Assembly: GCA_025352325.1 (NCBI GenBank)
Contig: JANXTR010000038.1
Location: forward strand, 29,921 to 93,920
Length of the DNA: 64,000 nt
Direction: 5' to 3'
DNA from: Microbacteriaceae bacterium
Lineage (GTDB): Bacteria > Actinomycetota > Actinomycetes > Actinomycetales > Microbacteriaceae
This document shows positions 34,708 to 44,264 of this stretch, piece after piece; the first letter of the stretch is position 1, and the number at the start of each line of letters is the position of its first letter. A program made the translations under genes and the position numbers. The notes beneath the pieces are model-generated. The model was given only the letters and a program-made list of their open reading frames with translations, did not search any database and was not told the DNA's origin.

Positions 34708-36165
34708 CTACGCGACGGGAGGCGTCGGTGCGCCGCCGCCGGCACCGCCGGTGCGACGACGCGTGCGGTGCCTGCGGGTCGGCGAGGTGCCGTCGTGGGC
34801 TCCGCCGCCGGGCTCGCGGTGCGCCGGGTTGCCCTCGGTGCGCTGACCGCCCGAGTTGCCGGAGGTGCTGTGCGCACCCTGTCGCGGGGGGCGCGATCCC
34901 TCGCGTGAACCGCCATCGCGCGATCCGCCGCGCGAGGAGTCGCCCGAGGGTCGATCCGTACGCGGCTCGCGCACCAGCGTCGAGGCGCGCAGGCGGCCCT
35001 TGGTGTCGACCGGGATGTCGAGATCGGTGAACAGGTGCGGCGACGAGGAGTATGTCTCGACCGGCTCCTGCGGTCCGAACTGCAGACCGCGATGGATCAG
35101 GCCCCACTTGTGCAGGTCGTCCCAGTCCACGAAGGTGACGGCGATGCCGGTCTTGCCCGCGCGGCCGGTACGCCCGGCGCGGTGCAGGTAGGTGTCTGGG
35201 TCGTCGGGCACGGTGTGGTTGATCACGTGCGTGACGTCGTTGACGTCGATGCCGCGAGCCGCGACATCCGTGGCGATCAGGATGTCTTTCTTGCCCGCCT
35301 TGAACGCGGCCATGGCGCGCTCGCGCTGTTCCTGGTTGAGGTCGCCGTGCACGGCGGCGGCGTTGAAGCCGCGGTCGTTGAGCTCCTCGACGAGCTTCGC
35401 GGCGGCGCGCTTCGTGCGGGTGAAGATCACGGTCTTGCCGCGGCCCTCGGCCTGCAGGATGCGCGCGATCACCTCGTCCTTGTCGAGATTGTGCGCCCGG
35501 TAGATCACGTGCTTGATGTTCGCCTGGGTGAGCCCCTCATCCGGGTCCGTCGCTCGGATGTGGATCGGCTTGTTCATGAAGCGGCGCGCGAGGGCCACGA
35601 CCGGGCCGGGCATCGTCGCCGAGAAGAGCATGGTGTGGCGGGTCGGATCGGTCTGCGCGAACAGCTTCTCGACGTCGGGCAGGAAGCCGAGGTCGAGCAT
35701 CTTGTCGGCCTCGTCAAGCACCATCACCTTGACGTTCTTGAGGCTCAGCAGGCGCTGGCCGGCGAGGTCGAGCAGACGGCCGGGCGTGCCGACGACGATC
35801 TGGGCGCCGGCCTTGAGCTGCTCGACCTGACCCTCGTACGCCTTGCCGCCGTAGATAGCGACGATCTTGGTGTCGCGATTGGACGCCGCGATCTCGAGGT
35901 CTTCCGCCACCTGCACGCACAACTCGCGGGTGGGCACGACGACGAGCGCCTGGACGCCCGGCTCCGCGTGGAGCCCGAGCGCCTGGATCAGCGGCAGGCC
36001 GAAGCCGAAGGTCTTGCCGGTGCCGGTCTTGGCCTGGCCGATGATGTCTTGCCCGTCGAGGGCGAGGGGGATGGTCTGGCTCTGGATCGGGAAGGGCTCG
36101 ATGATGCCCTTGGATGCGAGCGCGTCGACCATGTCTTGGTCGATCTTGAGATCGGTGAAAGTCAC
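34708..36165 (-). CDS. DEAD-box ATP-dependent RNA helicase
   Basis: 485 residues. All helicase motifs are intact: Q motif IIEPFPIQSQT, Walker A AKTGTGKT, VVPTREL, GTPGRLLDLA, VLDEADKMLD, LFSATMP, VIFTRTKRAA, TDVAARGIDV and HRAGRTGRAGKTG. The last about 95 residues are a disordered Arg/Gly/Ser tail typical of RhlE-type RNA-binding extensions. The start is ATG 36165. It is convergent with the PHP gene; the 136-bp gap holds a 16-bp palindrome around 34690 without a T-run and no gene. Confidence 0.95.
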   Translation of the reverse strand: MTFTDLKIDQDMVDALASKGIIEPFPIQSQTIPLALDGQDIIGQAKTGTGKTFGFGLPLIQALGLHAEPGVQALVVVPTRELCVQVAEDLEIAASNRDTKIVAIYGGKAYEGQVEQLKAGAQIVVGTPGRLLDLAGQRLLSLKNVKVMVLDEADKMLDLGFLPDVEKLFAQTDPTRHTMLFSATMPGPVVALARRFMNKPIHIRATDPDEGLTQANIKHVIYRAHNLDKDEVIARILQAEGRGKTVIFTRTKRAAAKLVEELNDRGFNAAAVHGDLNQEQRERAMAAFKAGKKDILIATDVAARGIDVNDVTHVINHTVPDDPDTYLHRAGRTGRAGKTGIAVTFVDWDDLHKWGLIHRGLQFGPQEPVETYSSSPHLFTDLDIPVDTKGRLRASTLVREPRTDRPSGDSSRGGSRDGGSREGSRPPRQGAHSTSGNSGGQRTEGNPAHREPGGGAHDGTSPTRRHRTRRRTGGAGGGAPTPPVA

Positions 36166-36268
36166 GAAATACCTGTCTTGTGTTAGAGAAAACCCAGCCT
36201 ACCGGGCCGGACCCGCGCGGACCGGGCGGCGGGCCGAGCCGGGAGTCGCAGCCGATAGTCTGGTGGGC

Positions 36269-36985
36269 GTGGTGAGTCTCTTCCGGCGTCGACGACGCCC
36301 ACGCGCGAACGCGCCCCACGTCACGCCCCGCTCCGAGGCGATCGCGGTCGCCCGGGTCGAGCTCGAAGACCTCACCCCGCCGACCCCGGTCTACCTCGGG
36401 CAGCTCGGCTACCTGACGCTGATCCTGTTCGAGAACCTCAGTCGCGCCGTCATCCTGGCACCGACCACCGAGGCGAAGACCAGCCTCAGCCGGGCCACAG
36501 CCGAGGTGTTGGAAGCGCACGAGGGCCTCATCACTGAGATGCGCGGATCCGGCATCGATCCGATCGCCGCCATGGAGCCGTTCCGCACCGAGCTCGACGA
36601 CTTCCTGCGACGCACCCAGGGCGCCGATTGGCCCGAGACGCTCGTGACCTGCTACCTCACCGGCGGTTTCCTCACCGACTTCTTCACCGGCCTCGCGGCC
36701 GGGCTGCCCGCCGGTCTGTCGCAGCGCGTCTCCCTGCTGCTCGACATCGACAAGGGGCAGGATGCGCTGGTCGCGGAGTTGCGCGGCGCAATCGAGGCGA
36801 GCCCGCGGCTGGCGTCGCGGCTCGCGATGTGGGGGCGTCGGCTGGTGGGCGACACCATGCTCGTCGCCCGCTCCTCGCTCGCCATCGGCGGAGAACTGCC
36901 CGGCGAGGAGCGGATCGAGCCGGTCTTCACCGAGCTCATCTCGGCTCACACCCGCCGCATGGACGTGCTGGGTCTGACCGCGTAG
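36269..36985 (+). CDS. Ferritin-like-fold protein, actinobacterial
   Basis: 238 residues, almost all alpha-helical. The sequence from about 30 on (LEDLTPPTPVYLGQLGYLTL; ALVAELRGAIEASPRLASRL) resembles actinobacterial ferritin-like-fold proteins related to MiaE-type hydroxylases. Carboxylates and histidines are sparse, so I cannot confirm a di-iron site. The N-terminus is very basic (SLFRRRRRPR). Three consecutive in-frame starts exist (36263, 36269, 36272); 36269 is chosen because TAGTCT ends 7 nt before it. Function unknown. Confidence 0.7.
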   Translation: MVSLFRRRRRPRANAPHVTPRSEAIAVARVELEDLTPPTPVYLGQLGYLTLILFENLSRAVILAPTTEAKTSLSRATAEVLEAHEGLITEMRGSGIDPIAAMEPFRTELDDFLRRTQGADWPETLVTCYLTGGFLTDFFTGLAAGLPAGLSQRVSLLLDIDKGQDALVAELRGAIEASPRLASRLAMWGRRLVGDTMLVARSSLAIGGELPGEERIEPVFTELISAHTRRMDVLGLTA

Positions 36986-36989
36986 TCCG

Positions 36990-37286
36990 TTACGCGCGCC
37001 CGCCCGACAGCGTGTGCAGCCGCCGCGCGTCGCCGGCCTTGCGGGTGCGCACGATCAGCAGGATCGCCACCAGCGAGATCACGCCGCCGCCGGCCAGCGC
37101 GGCGACCCAGATCCAGCCGCCGTCGAACTTCAGGCCGGCCCAGACCAGCGCCGCCCAGATCGCGGCGGTCGCCGCGGCACCGACGCCGGGGAGCAGGAAC
37201 AGCCCGTAGGCGTCATGGCCGGGCACGATATAGCGCAGCGCCAGGCCGACGAAGGCGCCGATGACGGTGACGTAGAGGAGTTCCAC
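36990..37286 (-). CDS. Small three-helix membrane protein
   Basis: 98 residues with three hydrophobic segments at about 3-18, 28-50 and 57-80, then a basic tail (RTRKAGDARRLHTLSGGRA). No motif recognised. GTG 37286 is 6 nt after TAGGCT, a leaderless promoter of its own, although DUF3107 lies 59 bp upstream on the same strand. It converges on the ferritin-like gene (4 nt). Confidence 0.75.
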   Translation of the reverse strand: MELLYVTVIGAFVGLALRYIVPGHDAYGLFLLPGVGAAATAAIWAALVWAGLKFDGGWIWVAALAGGGVISLVAILLIVRTRKAGDARRLHTLSGGRA

Positions 37287-37345
37287 GCGGTCAGCCTAGG
37301 TCAGCCGGGTCGTCTTCGGTGCGGGTGATCGGTGGGTGCAGCGAC

Positions 37346-37570
37346 TCAGGCGAAGAAACCGACGCGGCGCGACTCCTCGCCGCCCATCTCGAGATACGAG
37401 AGTGAGGCGACCGGGACGATGTAGAGCTTGCCCTTCTCGTCGGTCAGCTTGATGAATTTCGAGTCGGAGTCCAGCGCGGCCGAGACGATCTTCTCGATCT
37501 CGGCGGGAGTCTGCGACGACTCGATGTTGAGCTCACGAGGGCTGTTGGCGATACCGATGCGAATGTCCAC
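37346..37570 (-). CDS. DUF3107 protein
   Basis: 74-residue protein of the actinobacterial DUF3107 family: MDIRIGIANSPRELNIESSQ, EIEKIVSAAL, and a YIVPVASLSYLEMGGEESRR end that is strongly conserved in the family. Small alpha/beta fold, function unknown. GTG 37570 is 6 nt after TAATCT. It is divergent from adnA across 103 bp, a neighbourhood conserved with mycobacteria. Confidence 0.92.
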   Translation of the reverse strand: MDIRIGIANSPRELNIESSQTPAEIEKIVSAALDSDSKFIKLTDEKGKLYIVPVASLSYLEMGGEESRRVGFFA

Positions 37571-37673
37571 ACCCGAAGATTACGGGATGCCGCGGCGGCA
37601 GGTCGGCGGGGTTCACCCACAGCAGAACCGAGGGCGGCCCGCGGCTGTCTGCGCCTCCCGCTACGGTGGGCGC

Positions 37674-40600
37674 ATGAGCGGCATCCGGTTCGAGCGCACG
37701 GCGCCCGCGGCTCCGCAGCAGGTGGTTCCGGATGCCGGCCAGCGCGGCGTGATCGACCTCGCCGACGACGCATCGGCAGCCGTGCTCGGCGCCCCCGGGT
37801 CCGGCAAGACAACCACGATCGTCGAGCTCGTCGCCGACCGGGTCGGGCCCGTCGACGAGGGCGGCCGCGGCTGGTCGCCGGACTCGCTTCTCGTGCTCGC
37901 CTCCTCGCGCGCCGCGGCCACCCGGCTTCGCGACCGCCTCGCCCTGCGCATCGGGGTCCCCAGCAACGGGCCGCTCGCCCGCACCGTCTCCTCCCTCGCC
38001 TTCGAGCTGGTGGGGGCCGCTGCCCGTGCCTCCGGTGCTGAGCCGCCGAGGTTGGTGACGGCCGCCGAACAGGACGCCGACATCGCCGCGCTCCTTGAGG
38101 GGCATCTTGAGAGCGGCGGCGGCCCCGCCTGGCCCGAGCTCCTCGATCCGGGCGTGCGTCGCCTGCGCGGATTCCGCACGGAGCTCCGCGAACTCATGGC
38201 GCGGGCCACCGAGTACGACGTGTCCCCGCCGCGGCTCCGCGAGCTCGGGCGGGCGACCGGTCGCGAGGCGTGGGTCGCGGCGGCCGACTTCATCGAGGAG
38301 TACCTCGAGGTCGTGGCATCCAGTCGAAGCGCCCAGCTCGACCCGGCGGAGCTCGCGCGCTTCGCGATCGAGGCGGTGCGCGTCGGCGGCGGCCCAGACG
38401 ACCGGGTCTCGACGCTCCGACTGGTGATCGTCGACGACCTGCAGGAGGCCACCGAGTCGACGCTCGGCCTGCTGCGCGCCCTGTCCGACCGCGGCGTCGC
38501 GGTGATCGCCTTCGGGGATCCGGATATCGCGGCCAACGCCTTCCGCGGCGGCGAGCCCGACGCGCTCGGCCGGTTGAGCGCGGTACTCGGCAACCCGGAG
38601 CTCCGGCAGTTCGTCCTCCCCGAGGTTCACCGACAGCCCGCACCGCTCCGCGCGCTCACGAGTGCGGTGACCGCGCGTATCGGCACGGCGGCGGCGGGGA
38701 CGCAGCGCGCGGCCCGCGCTGCCGAGGTCGAGGTCGATGCGAGGGAGGCGGCATCCGAGATCGTTGCGCCCCTTCCGCTGGCCCGCATCGAGGCGACCAG
38801 CCCGGCCCGCGAGTGGGCGGCGGTGGCCCGGCTGCTGCGCGAGGAGCACCTCGGCCGCGACGTCCCGTGGAATCAGCTCGTCGTGATCGTGCGCAGCGGT
38901 GCCCACGCGCCCGGGATCGCCCGCGCGCTGGCGCTCGCCGAGGTGCCGACCCGCACGGCGAGCGGCGGTGTCGCGCTCCGCGACGAGACGGCGGCCCGCA
39001 GCCTGCTCGCCCTCGTCGAGGTCGGTATCGGCCGCACCGAGCTGACCGCTGAGCTCGCGGCCGAACTGCTGCTCTCGCCGTTCGGCGGCCTCGACGCGCT
39101 CGCCCTGCGTCGGCTGCGGCTCGCCCTCCGCGCCGAGGAAATCGCCGGCGAGGGTCATCGCGTCAGCGATGAGTTGCTCGTCGAAGCACTGGCGGCTCCC
39201 GGTCGTTTCGTCACCATCGACAGCCGCCCGGCGCGACAGGCGGAGCACCTCGCCGAGACGCTCGAGGCGCTCCGCACGAGCGACGGTTCCATCGAGAATC
39301 TGCTCTGGCTCGCCTGGGATCGCAGCCGGCTTGCGAAGCCCTGGCACGACCAGGCGCTTGGCAGCGGACCGGTCGCGGCCGAGGCCAACCGCAACCTCGA
39401 CGCGATCGTCGCCCTGTTCGCGGCGGCGAAGCGCTTCGCCGAGCGGCGACCGGATGCCCCGGCCTCCGAGTTCCTGGCCGAGGTGCTCGACGCCGAGGTG
39501 CCGGAAGACGTGCTCGCTCCGAGCGGACGCGACGATGCCGTGCTCGTGACCACGCCATCCGGAGCGGTCGGCCTGGAGTTCCGCACGGTCGTGGTCGCTG
39601 CCCTGCAGGACGGCGTGTGGCCCAACCTGCGCGCCCGCGGCTCGCTGCTGCAGCCGCAGAACCTGCTGCGTGCCCTGCGTTCATCGGGCGACGGGTCGGC
39701 GGGCGACGCCGCCGACCGCGCCATCGACGATCGCAAGCTGGTGCTCGACGACGAGCTGCGCATGTTCGCGCTCGCGGTCTCGCGCGCCACCGAGCGCGTC
39801 GTGCTCGCTGCAGTCGCCAACGACGACGAGCAGCGCAGCATGTTCTTCTCGCTGCTGCCGGCCGAGACGTCGCTGCTCGACTCCGCGACGAAGCCGCCCC
39901 TGTCGCTGCGCGGCTTCACCGGTCGGCTGCGCCGCACCCTGGCCGACCCGCGGTCGAACCGAGCGGATGCCGCGGCCGCCGCCTCTTCGCTGGCCGAACT
40001 CGCACGGCTCGGACTTCCGGGCGCGAGTCCGGACGACTGGCATGGGCTTGAGCCGATCTCATCGACCGGACCGTTGTACGAGGGTGACAGCATCCCGGTC
40101 TCCCCGTCCCGAATGGAACGGCTTGAGGAGTCGCCGCTCGACTGGTTCCTCGAGACCATCGCCGGCGGTGACTCGGGCGTCGTCGCGGGGGTCGGCACGA
40201 TCCTGCACTGGGCGATGGAGACGACGGACGACCCGGTGGTCGACCAGCTCTGGGCGGCTGTCGAGTCGCGCTGGAGCGAGCTGGTCTTCGAGTCGCCCTG
40301 GCTGGCCGAACGTCATCGCGGCCTCGCGCGCATCTTCACCGAGGCACTCGCCGACTACCTGGCCGACTTCCGACGCGAGGGCAAGACCCTGGTCGCCGCG
40401 GAGGGGCGCTTCAAGCTCGAGTACGGCGAGTTGGAGGGCGAGCAGGGCGGCGAGCAGCTCCGGGACGACGGCACGCCGCGGCCGCGGATCGTGGTCAGCG
40501 GATCCATCGACCGGGTCGAGCGGGATGCCGACGGTGCGGTGGTGATCGTCGACCTGAAGACCGGGCGACCGATCACCTCCGCGGCACAGATCGCCGCGCA

Positions 40601-40919
40601 TCCTCAGCTCGGGGCGTACCAGCTCGCCTACGCCGAGGGGAAGTTCGCTGAGGTGCTCGAGCCGCACGGTGAGCACGCCCCCGGCGGCGCGAAGCTGCTT
40701 TACGTCCGCGAGGGCAAGGACGGCCGGCGGTATCGCGACGGTCACCAGGCGAGTCTGGATGCCGAGGCGCTCGAGCTCGTTCGCCAACGGATCGGGCAGG
40801 CGGCCCTGCTGATCGCGGCCGCCGAGTTCGACGGCAAGCTGGAGCTCGAGCAGTTCGGCGGATTCGGCACAACGCCGCGGTTGCGGCTGCATCGCGTGAA
40901 GGCGGTGTCGAGTGATTGA
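37674..40919 (+). CDS. adnA: AdnA-like helicase-nuclease subunit
   Basis: Subunit of the AdnAB complex, which resects double-strand breaks in actinobacteria in place of RecBCD. 1,081 residues: N-terminal UvrD-like motor (Walker A LGAPGSGKTT near 38-47; motif II IVDDLQEAT with Asp254-Asp255 instead of Asp-Glu), and a C-terminal RecB-type nuclease (VIVDLKTGRP, Asp960 and Lys962). The degenerate motif II fits the mycobacterial finding that AdnA is a vestigial motor while its nuclease is active. ATG 37674 is 6 nt after TACGGT. The stop overlaps the adnB start by 8 nt. Confidence 0.9.
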   Translation: MSGIRFERTAPAAPQQVVPDAGQRGVIDLADDASAAVLGAPGSGKTTTIVELVADRVGPVDEGGRGWSPDSLLVLASSRAAATRLRDRLALRIGVPSNGPLARTVSSLAFELVGAAARASGAEPPRLVTAAEQDADIAALLEGHLESGGGPAWPELLDPGVRRLRGFRTELRELMARATEYDVSPPRLRELGRATGREAWVAAADFIEEYLEVVASSRSAQLDPAELARFAIEAVRVGGGPDDRVSTLRLVIVDDLQEATESTLGLLRALSDRGVAVIAFGDPDIAANAFRGGEPDALGRLSAVLGNPELRQFVLPEVHRQPAPLRALTSAVTARIGTAAAGTQRAARAAEVEVDAREAASEIVAPLPLARIEATSPAREWAAVARLLREEHLGRDVPWNQLVVIVRSGAHAPGIARALALAEVPTRTASGGVALRDETAARSLLALVEVGIGRTELTAELAAELLLSPFGGLDALALRRLRLALRAEEIAGEGHRVSDELLVEALAAPGRFVTIDSRPARQAEHLAETLEALRTSDGSIENLLWLAWDRSRLAKPWHDQALGSGPVAAEANRNLDAIVALFAAAKRFAERRPDAPASEFLAEVLDAEVPEDVLAPSGRDDAVLVTTPSGAVGLEFRTVVVAALQDGVWPNLRARGSLLQPQNLLRALRSSGDGSAGDAADRAIDDRKLVLDDELRMFALAVSRATERVVLAAVANDDEQRSMFFSLLPAETSLLDSATKPPLSLRGFTGRLRRTLADPRSNRADAAAAASSLAELARLGLPGASPDDWHGLEPISSTGPLYEGDSIPVSPSRMERLEESPLDWFLETIAGGDSGVVAGVGTILHWAMETTDDPVVDQLWAAVESRWSELVFESPWLAERHRGLARIFTEALADYLADFRREGKTLVAAEGRFKLEYGELEGEQGGEQLRDDGTPRPRIVVSGSIDRVERDADGAVVIVDLKTGRPITSAAQIAAHPQLGAYQLAYAEGKFAEVLEPHGEHAPGGAKLLYVREGKDGRRYRDGHQASLDAEALELVRQRIGQAALLIAAAEFDGKLELEQFGGFGTTPRLRLHRVKAVSSD

Positions 40920-43900
40920 TCCTTCTTTGTCGAACGCGCTGCATTCGCAGCCGCTGCCAAGTAAATACTCCGCCCTCGACATTGCCGCGGCGCTGGAACT
41001 CCCGTCGCCCACGCCCCAGCAGCAGGCCGTCATCGAGGCGCCGCTCGCGCCGGCGCTCGTCGTGGCCGGCGCGGGTAGCGGCAAGACCGAGACGATGGCG
41101 AACCGAGTGCTCTGGTTGCTCGCGAACGAGTTCGTGAAGCCGAGCCAGGTACTCGGGCTCACCTTCACGCGCAAGGCGGCGGGCGAGCTGTCGCTGCGCA
41201 TTCGGGAGCGCATCGAGCAGCTCTCCGCTGCCGGTCTCACGCCCGAGGATCACGATCCCTTCGAGGCGCCGGCTGTGGCGACCTACAACTCTTTCGCGAA
41301 CGCGATCTTCCGCGACAACGCGATCCTGGTCGGTCGCGAGGGCGACGGCGCCGTGCTCGGCGAGGCCGGGGCGTGGCAGCTCGCGCGGGCGACGGTCACG
41401 CGCTCGCAGGATCGCCGGCTGTCGAGTCTCGACAAGAACCTCGACCCGGTGACCAACGCGGTGCTCGGGCTGAGCCGTGCGCTCGCCGAGAACATCGCCG
41501 ATCCGGAGGCCGTGCGCGCGTTCGCCCGACGCTTCGCGGCAATCGGGGAGCTGCCGTCGGGCGGTCGCGGGGCCTACGCCGCCGTCGACGGGATGGTGAC
41601 CGCGGTCGGCGCCCTCGATGTGCTGGTCGACCTGGTGGGCGAGTACGACGCGGCGAAACTGACGCGCAGCGCCGTCGAATACTCGGACCAGGTGGCCCTC
41701 GCCCTGCGCATCGTCGGCAAGCAGCCTGCCGTGCGGGAGGAGCTCCGCGACCGCTACCGCGTGGTGCTCCTCGACGAGTATCAGGACACCTCGGTCGTGC
41801 AGACCCGAATGCTTGCGACCCTCTTCGCCGGGCATCCGGTCATGGCGGTCGGCGACCCCAATCAGTCGATCTACGGATGGCGCGGCGCCTCGGCGTCGAA
41901 CCTCGAGCAGTTCGGCAAGCAGTTCGGCGCTGGGCAGTTCGGTGCCGTCGGCTCGGCGTTCGCCCTCTCGACCAGCTGGCGGAACGGACACCACATCCTC
42001 GACGCGGCCAACGCGCTCGTGGCGCCCCTGTCGCTCGCCTCGCGCGTGCCGGTCGAGAAGCTGACGGCCGCGCCGAAGGCGACGAATGTGCCGATCGAGG
42101 TGCGCTTCGAGGAGGAGCTCGAGGCTGAGGCCGACGCCGCGGCGGCCTGGTTCGCCGCGCGGCTCGCGGCGCCCGAGCGGCAGAAGGACGGTCTTCCGCC
42201 CTCGGCCGCGATGCTGTTCCGCGCGCGGAAGACGCAGCCGGTCTTCCTGCGCGCGCTGCGGGAGCACGGGGTGACTTACCACGTGCTCGGGCTCGGCGGG
42301 CTGCTCGCTGAGCCGGAGATCGCCGACCTGGTTTCGGTGCTGTCCGTGCTCAACGACCCGGCTGCCGGCCTCGAACTCATTCGGGTGCTCGCCGGTTCGC
42401 GCTGGCGGCTCGGCGTGCAGGACCTGCACGCCCTGAACCGTCTCGCCTCCTGGCTGCGCGACCGCGACTTCGCCCAGCAGGTGTACGCCGACGACGTAAA
42501 GGAACGGATGCGGTCGAGCCTGACCGCGGGGGAGGGCGGCTCGATCGTCGACGCCCTCGACTTCCTCGTCACCGCTCGCGAAGGGCATACCGCGCTCGCC
42601 CACTTCAGCGAGCTCGGGCTGCAGCGACTCCGGGACGCCGGCGCGGTCGTCGCGCGCCTGCGGTCGCGCACCTCGCTCGCGCTGCCGGATCTCGTCTCGC
42701 TCGTCGAGCAGGAGCTGCGGCTCGACATCGAGGTGGTCGCCAACGAGGACCGTCCGCTCGGCGGGGCGCCCATGGAGGCCCTGTTCGACGCGATCGACGG
42801 CTACCTCGCGCTCGACGACTCGAGCACGCGGGTCGGCTCCGAGCTGAGCGGGTTCCTCGCCTGGCTGCGCGCCGCCGAGGAGAAGGAGGACCTCTCGCCG
42901 CGGCCGGAGGATCCCGAGCCGGGGACCGTGCAGATCCTGACCGTGCACGGGGCGAAAGGCCTCGAGTGGGATCTCGTCGCGGTGCCGCGGCTGGTCGCCG
43001 ACGAGCTGCCCTCGAAGCCGATCGAGGGCACGAACGGCTGGCTCGCGTTCGGGCAGCTGCCGTGGCCATTCCGAGGGGATGCGGCCGACCTGCCCGTCTA
43101 CGACTGGGAGACAGTGACCACGCGGAAGGAGCTGCTCGACCGCCGCGACCGCTTCAAGGCGGCTGTCGGTCAGCGCGCCCTCGACGAGGAGCGCCGCCTC
43201 GCCTACGTCGCCGTCACCCGTGCCCGCCATGAACTCCTGCTGAGCGGCTCGTTCTGGGCGACGCAGACCAAGCCGCGCGAGCCCAGCGTGTTCCTCCGCG
43301 ACCTGGCGGTGGCGGGAGTGATCGGCGAGCTGCCGGCCGCACCGCAGAGTGAGATCAATCCGCTCGGCGAGGACCAGGAGAGCTTCTCCTGGCCGCGCGA
43401 CCCGCTCGGCACCCGTCGGGCGGCCGTCGAGGCCGCGGCTGCGGCGGTGCGGAGCGCGGAGTCCGTGATCGCTGGCCGGTGGTCCGAGGAGCTGGAGCTC
43501 CTGCTGATCGAGCGAGCCCGACGTCTGGCAGGAGCAGGGACGGTCTCGCTGCCGACGCGCGTGCCGGCATCACGCTTCAAGGACTTCGTGACCGACCCGG
43601 ATGCTGTGGCCGCCTCGATGCTGCGCCCCATGCCCGAGCGCCCGTTCACGGCGACGCGACTGGGCACGCTGTTCCACTCCTGGGTCGAGAACCGCTACGG
43701 CCTCGGCGCCGGTTCGGACGAGTTGGATGCCGGCGCGATCGAACTCGACGACGGGCTGCTGGCGGACGGCGACGGCGTCGAGGCCGCCGATCTCGCGCAC
43801 CTGCGCGCCACCTTCGAGGCCTCCGAGTGGGCGAGCCGCAAGCCGATCGAGGTGGAGCGCGAGATCCACCTGCCGTTCGACGACCGCATCGTCATCTGCA

Positions 43901-44181
43901 AGATCGATGCGATCTACGCGCTCGAGCCCGACCTGCTCGGGCCGCGCTTCGAGGTCGTCGACTGGAAGACCGGCAAGGCCCCGAAGGATGCCGACGATCT
44001 CGAGCGCAAGCAGCTGCAGCTCGCGCTCTACCGAATCGCCTACGCGCGCTGGGCAGAGATCGACCCGACCCGCATTTCGGCCGCCTTCTACTTCGTGGCC
44101 GATGACCGGGTGATCCGCCCGGACCACATCGACGACGAGGCCGAGTTGATGGCCCGCTGGCGCGCGGCGTTCGCGAGCTGA
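40912..44181 (+). CDS. adnB: AdnB-like helicase-nuclease subunit
   Basis: Leading motor and second nuclease of the AdnAB resection complex. 1,089 residues. UvrD-type motifs are intact: Walker A VAGAGSGKTET (51-61), LTFTRKAAGEL, motif II LLDEYQDTS (Asp288-Glu289), VGDPNQSIYGWRG, LTVHGAKGLEWD, and YVAVTRARHELL. The C-terminal nuclease has EVVDWKTGKA (Asp1017, Lys1019) and LQLALYRIAYARW. The GTG start overlaps the adnA stop by 8 nt, so the pair is coupled. It ends before a shared hairpin with the convergent lysR gene. Confidence 0.93.
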   Translation: MIDPSLSNALHSQPLPSKYSALDIAAALELPSPTPQQQAVIEAPLAPALVVAGAGSGKTETMANRVLWLLANEFVKPSQVLGLTFTRKAAGELSLRIRERIEQLSAAGLTPEDHDPFEAPAVATYNSFANAIFRDNAILVGREGDGAVLGEAGAWQLARATVTRSQDRRLSSLDKNLDPVTNAVLGLSRALAENIADPEAVRAFARRFAAIGELPSGGRGAYAAVDGMVTAVGALDVLVDLVGEYDAAKLTRSAVEYSDQVALALRIVGKQPAVREELRDRYRVVLLDEYQDTSVVQTRMLATLFAGHPVMAVGDPNQSIYGWRGASASNLEQFGKQFGAGQFGAVGSAFALSTSWRNGHHILDAANALVAPLSLASRVPVEKLTAAPKATNVPIEVRFEEELEAEADAAAAWFAARLAAPERQKDGLPPSAAMLFRARKTQPVFLRALREHGVTYHVLGLGGLLAEPEIADLVSVLSVLNDPAAGLELIRVLAGSRWRLGVQDLHALNRLASWLRDRDFAQQVYADDVKERMRSSLTAGEGGSIVDALDFLVTAREGHTALAHFSELGLQRLRDAGAVVARLRSRTSLALPDLVSLVEQELRLDIEVVANEDRPLGGAPMEALFDAIDGYLALDDSSTRVGSELSGFLAWLRAAEEKEDLSPRPEDPEPGTVQILTVHGAKGLEWDLVAVPRLVADELPSKPIEGTNGWLAFGQLPWPFRGDAADLPVYDWETVTTRKELLDRRDRFKAAVGQRALDEERRLAYVAVTRARHELLLSGSFWATQTKPREPSVFLRDLAVAGVIGELPAAPQSEINPLGEDQESFSWPRDPLGTRRAAVEAAAAAVRSAESVIAGRWSEELELLLIERARRLAGAGTVSLPTRVPASRFKDFVTDPDAVAASMLRPMPERPFTATRLGTLFHSWVENRYGLGAGSDELDAGAIELDDGLLADGDGVEAADLAHLRATFEASEWASRKPIEVEREIHLPFDDRIVICKIDAIYALEPDLLGPRFEVVDWKTGKAPKDADDLERKQLQLALYRIAYARWAEIDPTRISAAFYFVADDRVIRPDHIDDEAELMARWRAAFAS

Positions 44182-44240
44182 GCGAGGAACGGGCAGCTGG
44201 GCGCATGCCTGAGTTGCACGAGAAGGCGGCGCGAGGTCGC

Positions 44241-44264
44241 GAGCGAATGCTTACGCATTCGCTC
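44241..44264. terminator. Bidirectional hairpin between adnB and lysR
   Basis: A perfect 10-bp stem (44241-44250 with 44255-44264) closes a 4-nt loop. The loop contains the stop codon of the convergent lysR gene (44251-44253), and adnB ends 60 nt to the left. Weaker complementarity continues outside the stem. It can end transcription from both sides, though there is no T-run. Confidence 0.65.

Noticed and set aside
40573..43230. 885-codon open frame opposite adnA/adnB
   Set aside because: It is antisense to conserved helicase motifs and its composition is that of a shadow frame.
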